Source of the DNA: Euperipatoides rowelli
Lineage: Eukaryota; Onychophora; Udeonychophora; Euonychophora; Peripatopsidae
Reading direction: 5' to 3' (one strand)
Length of the DNA: 17,262 bases
NCBI GenBank assembly: GCA_003024985.2
Contig: PXIH01S0005631.1
Positions 16,617 through 17,262 of this stretch are shown here, piece after piece. The number at the start of each line of letters is the position of its first letter. Within the stretch, counting starts at the first letter, position 1. The position numbers and the translations under genes are program-made. The notes under the pieces are model-generated. The model saw only the letters and a program-made list of their open reading frames with translations, searched no databases and had not been told where the DNA came from.

Positions 16617-17262
16617 AATTATATATATATTTTATGTTAGAATAAACATTTTCTCGATTCACAACCAATTTTTTAAAATAATATTTTAGAGCCCGACTTT
16701 TAATGTTTATAATAATAAGTCAATGAATTATATGAATAAAATAAAAACTATTTCAACAAGATTTTAAAGATAATTTACAATTCGCACTTTAGTGTCTTAG
16801 AATAATAGCACTTTGAGGGTTTATGTGCTGGTTACACAGATATATATATACCCTGTAGGGTGTAGCCAATTGTCATTTTCATACACCATTTTTACCTTAT
16901 AATGCAGAGTACCAGTTTAGCCCATTTTATATATTTGGTAAAGTAGGTATCCAAAATAAAATAAATGAATTATATCATGTGTAGCATATGATAGGCGATA
17001 CGCCATATCACTTTCCACTATTTTTATAGCGTAATGTTATATTATTTTACATTATATTTGAAGTTTTTACTTCTCTATGCATAAACTGATATATTCAGCT
17101 CTAATTTTTATGTCAGTGCCAAGTATTGTTGTAAAGTATTTTTACGATTTTTGATGTTTGAATATTATTTAACTTTTTGTTTATTATTGGATGGTTTCAT
17201 TTTTTTTTATATTAAATTATCCTCATGATTTTTTTTAATCAGGGAAAGCTTAATCTCTTGGT
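16617..17262. other. AT-rich stretch to the window end
   Basis: No gene, RNA or array is seen. There are short AT microsatellites at about 16620-16631 and 16841-16850. Confidence 0.5.

Overview
The window is AT-rich animal nuclear DNA. It has split exons with GT/AG borders, long non-coding stretches, minisatellites, tRNA-derived SINE-like pieces, a LINE remnant and single N characters that look like assembly joins. No prokaryotic operon, CRISPR array, rRNA or intact tRNA is visible. An invertebrate, perhaps a lophotrochozoan such as a gastropod, would fit the composition and repeat types, but that is a guess and no gene here fixes the taxon.

The only convincing host gene is on the + strand. 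An internal exon (3013-3134) and a terminal exon (10868-11611) join in phase 0 across a 7.7 kb intron. They encode about 287 residues of a C-terminal tail that looks cytoplasmic. The tail carries two canonical ITIM-type motifs (INYAQL and VTYAQV, tyrosines 32 residues apart), a YDQP, a YVNM, a YDNV and an NPF motif. This is the layout of a tyrosine-phosphorylated signalling receptor tail. The ectodomain and membrane segment are not in the window, and I do not recognise the protein. A 3' UTR with an AATAAA at 12149 probably follows.

Layout: 1-73, fragment of a 30-bp minisatellite; 74-1959, AT-rich DNA without recognised genes; 1960-2014, 5' part of a THAP zinc-finger reading frame, cut by an N; 2016-3012, non-coding; 3013-3134, exon; 3135-10867, intron. 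The intron holds a decayed ~36-bp repeat, a frameshifted THAP pseudogene (4102-4282), a 251-bp MITE-like inverted-repeat element with an 8-bp target duplication (6859-7125), two blocks of a 19-bp minisatellite, a LINE C-terminal fragment (7870-7953), pyrimidine and purine tracts and a 24-copy 30-bp minisatellite. After the terminal exon come a 33-bp duplicated piece of that exon (12394-12426), several tRNA-like SINE pieces, an 86-bp tandem array (15121-15630) and AT-rich DNA to the end.

Two assembly warnings matter. The sequence before the N at 2015 and after the N at 4097 shares 55 identical bases. The sequence before the N at 7787 and after the N at 9177 shares 19 identical bases. Both patterns suggest that a segment was inserted between contigs that really overlap, and the first suspect segment contains the 3013-3134 exon.
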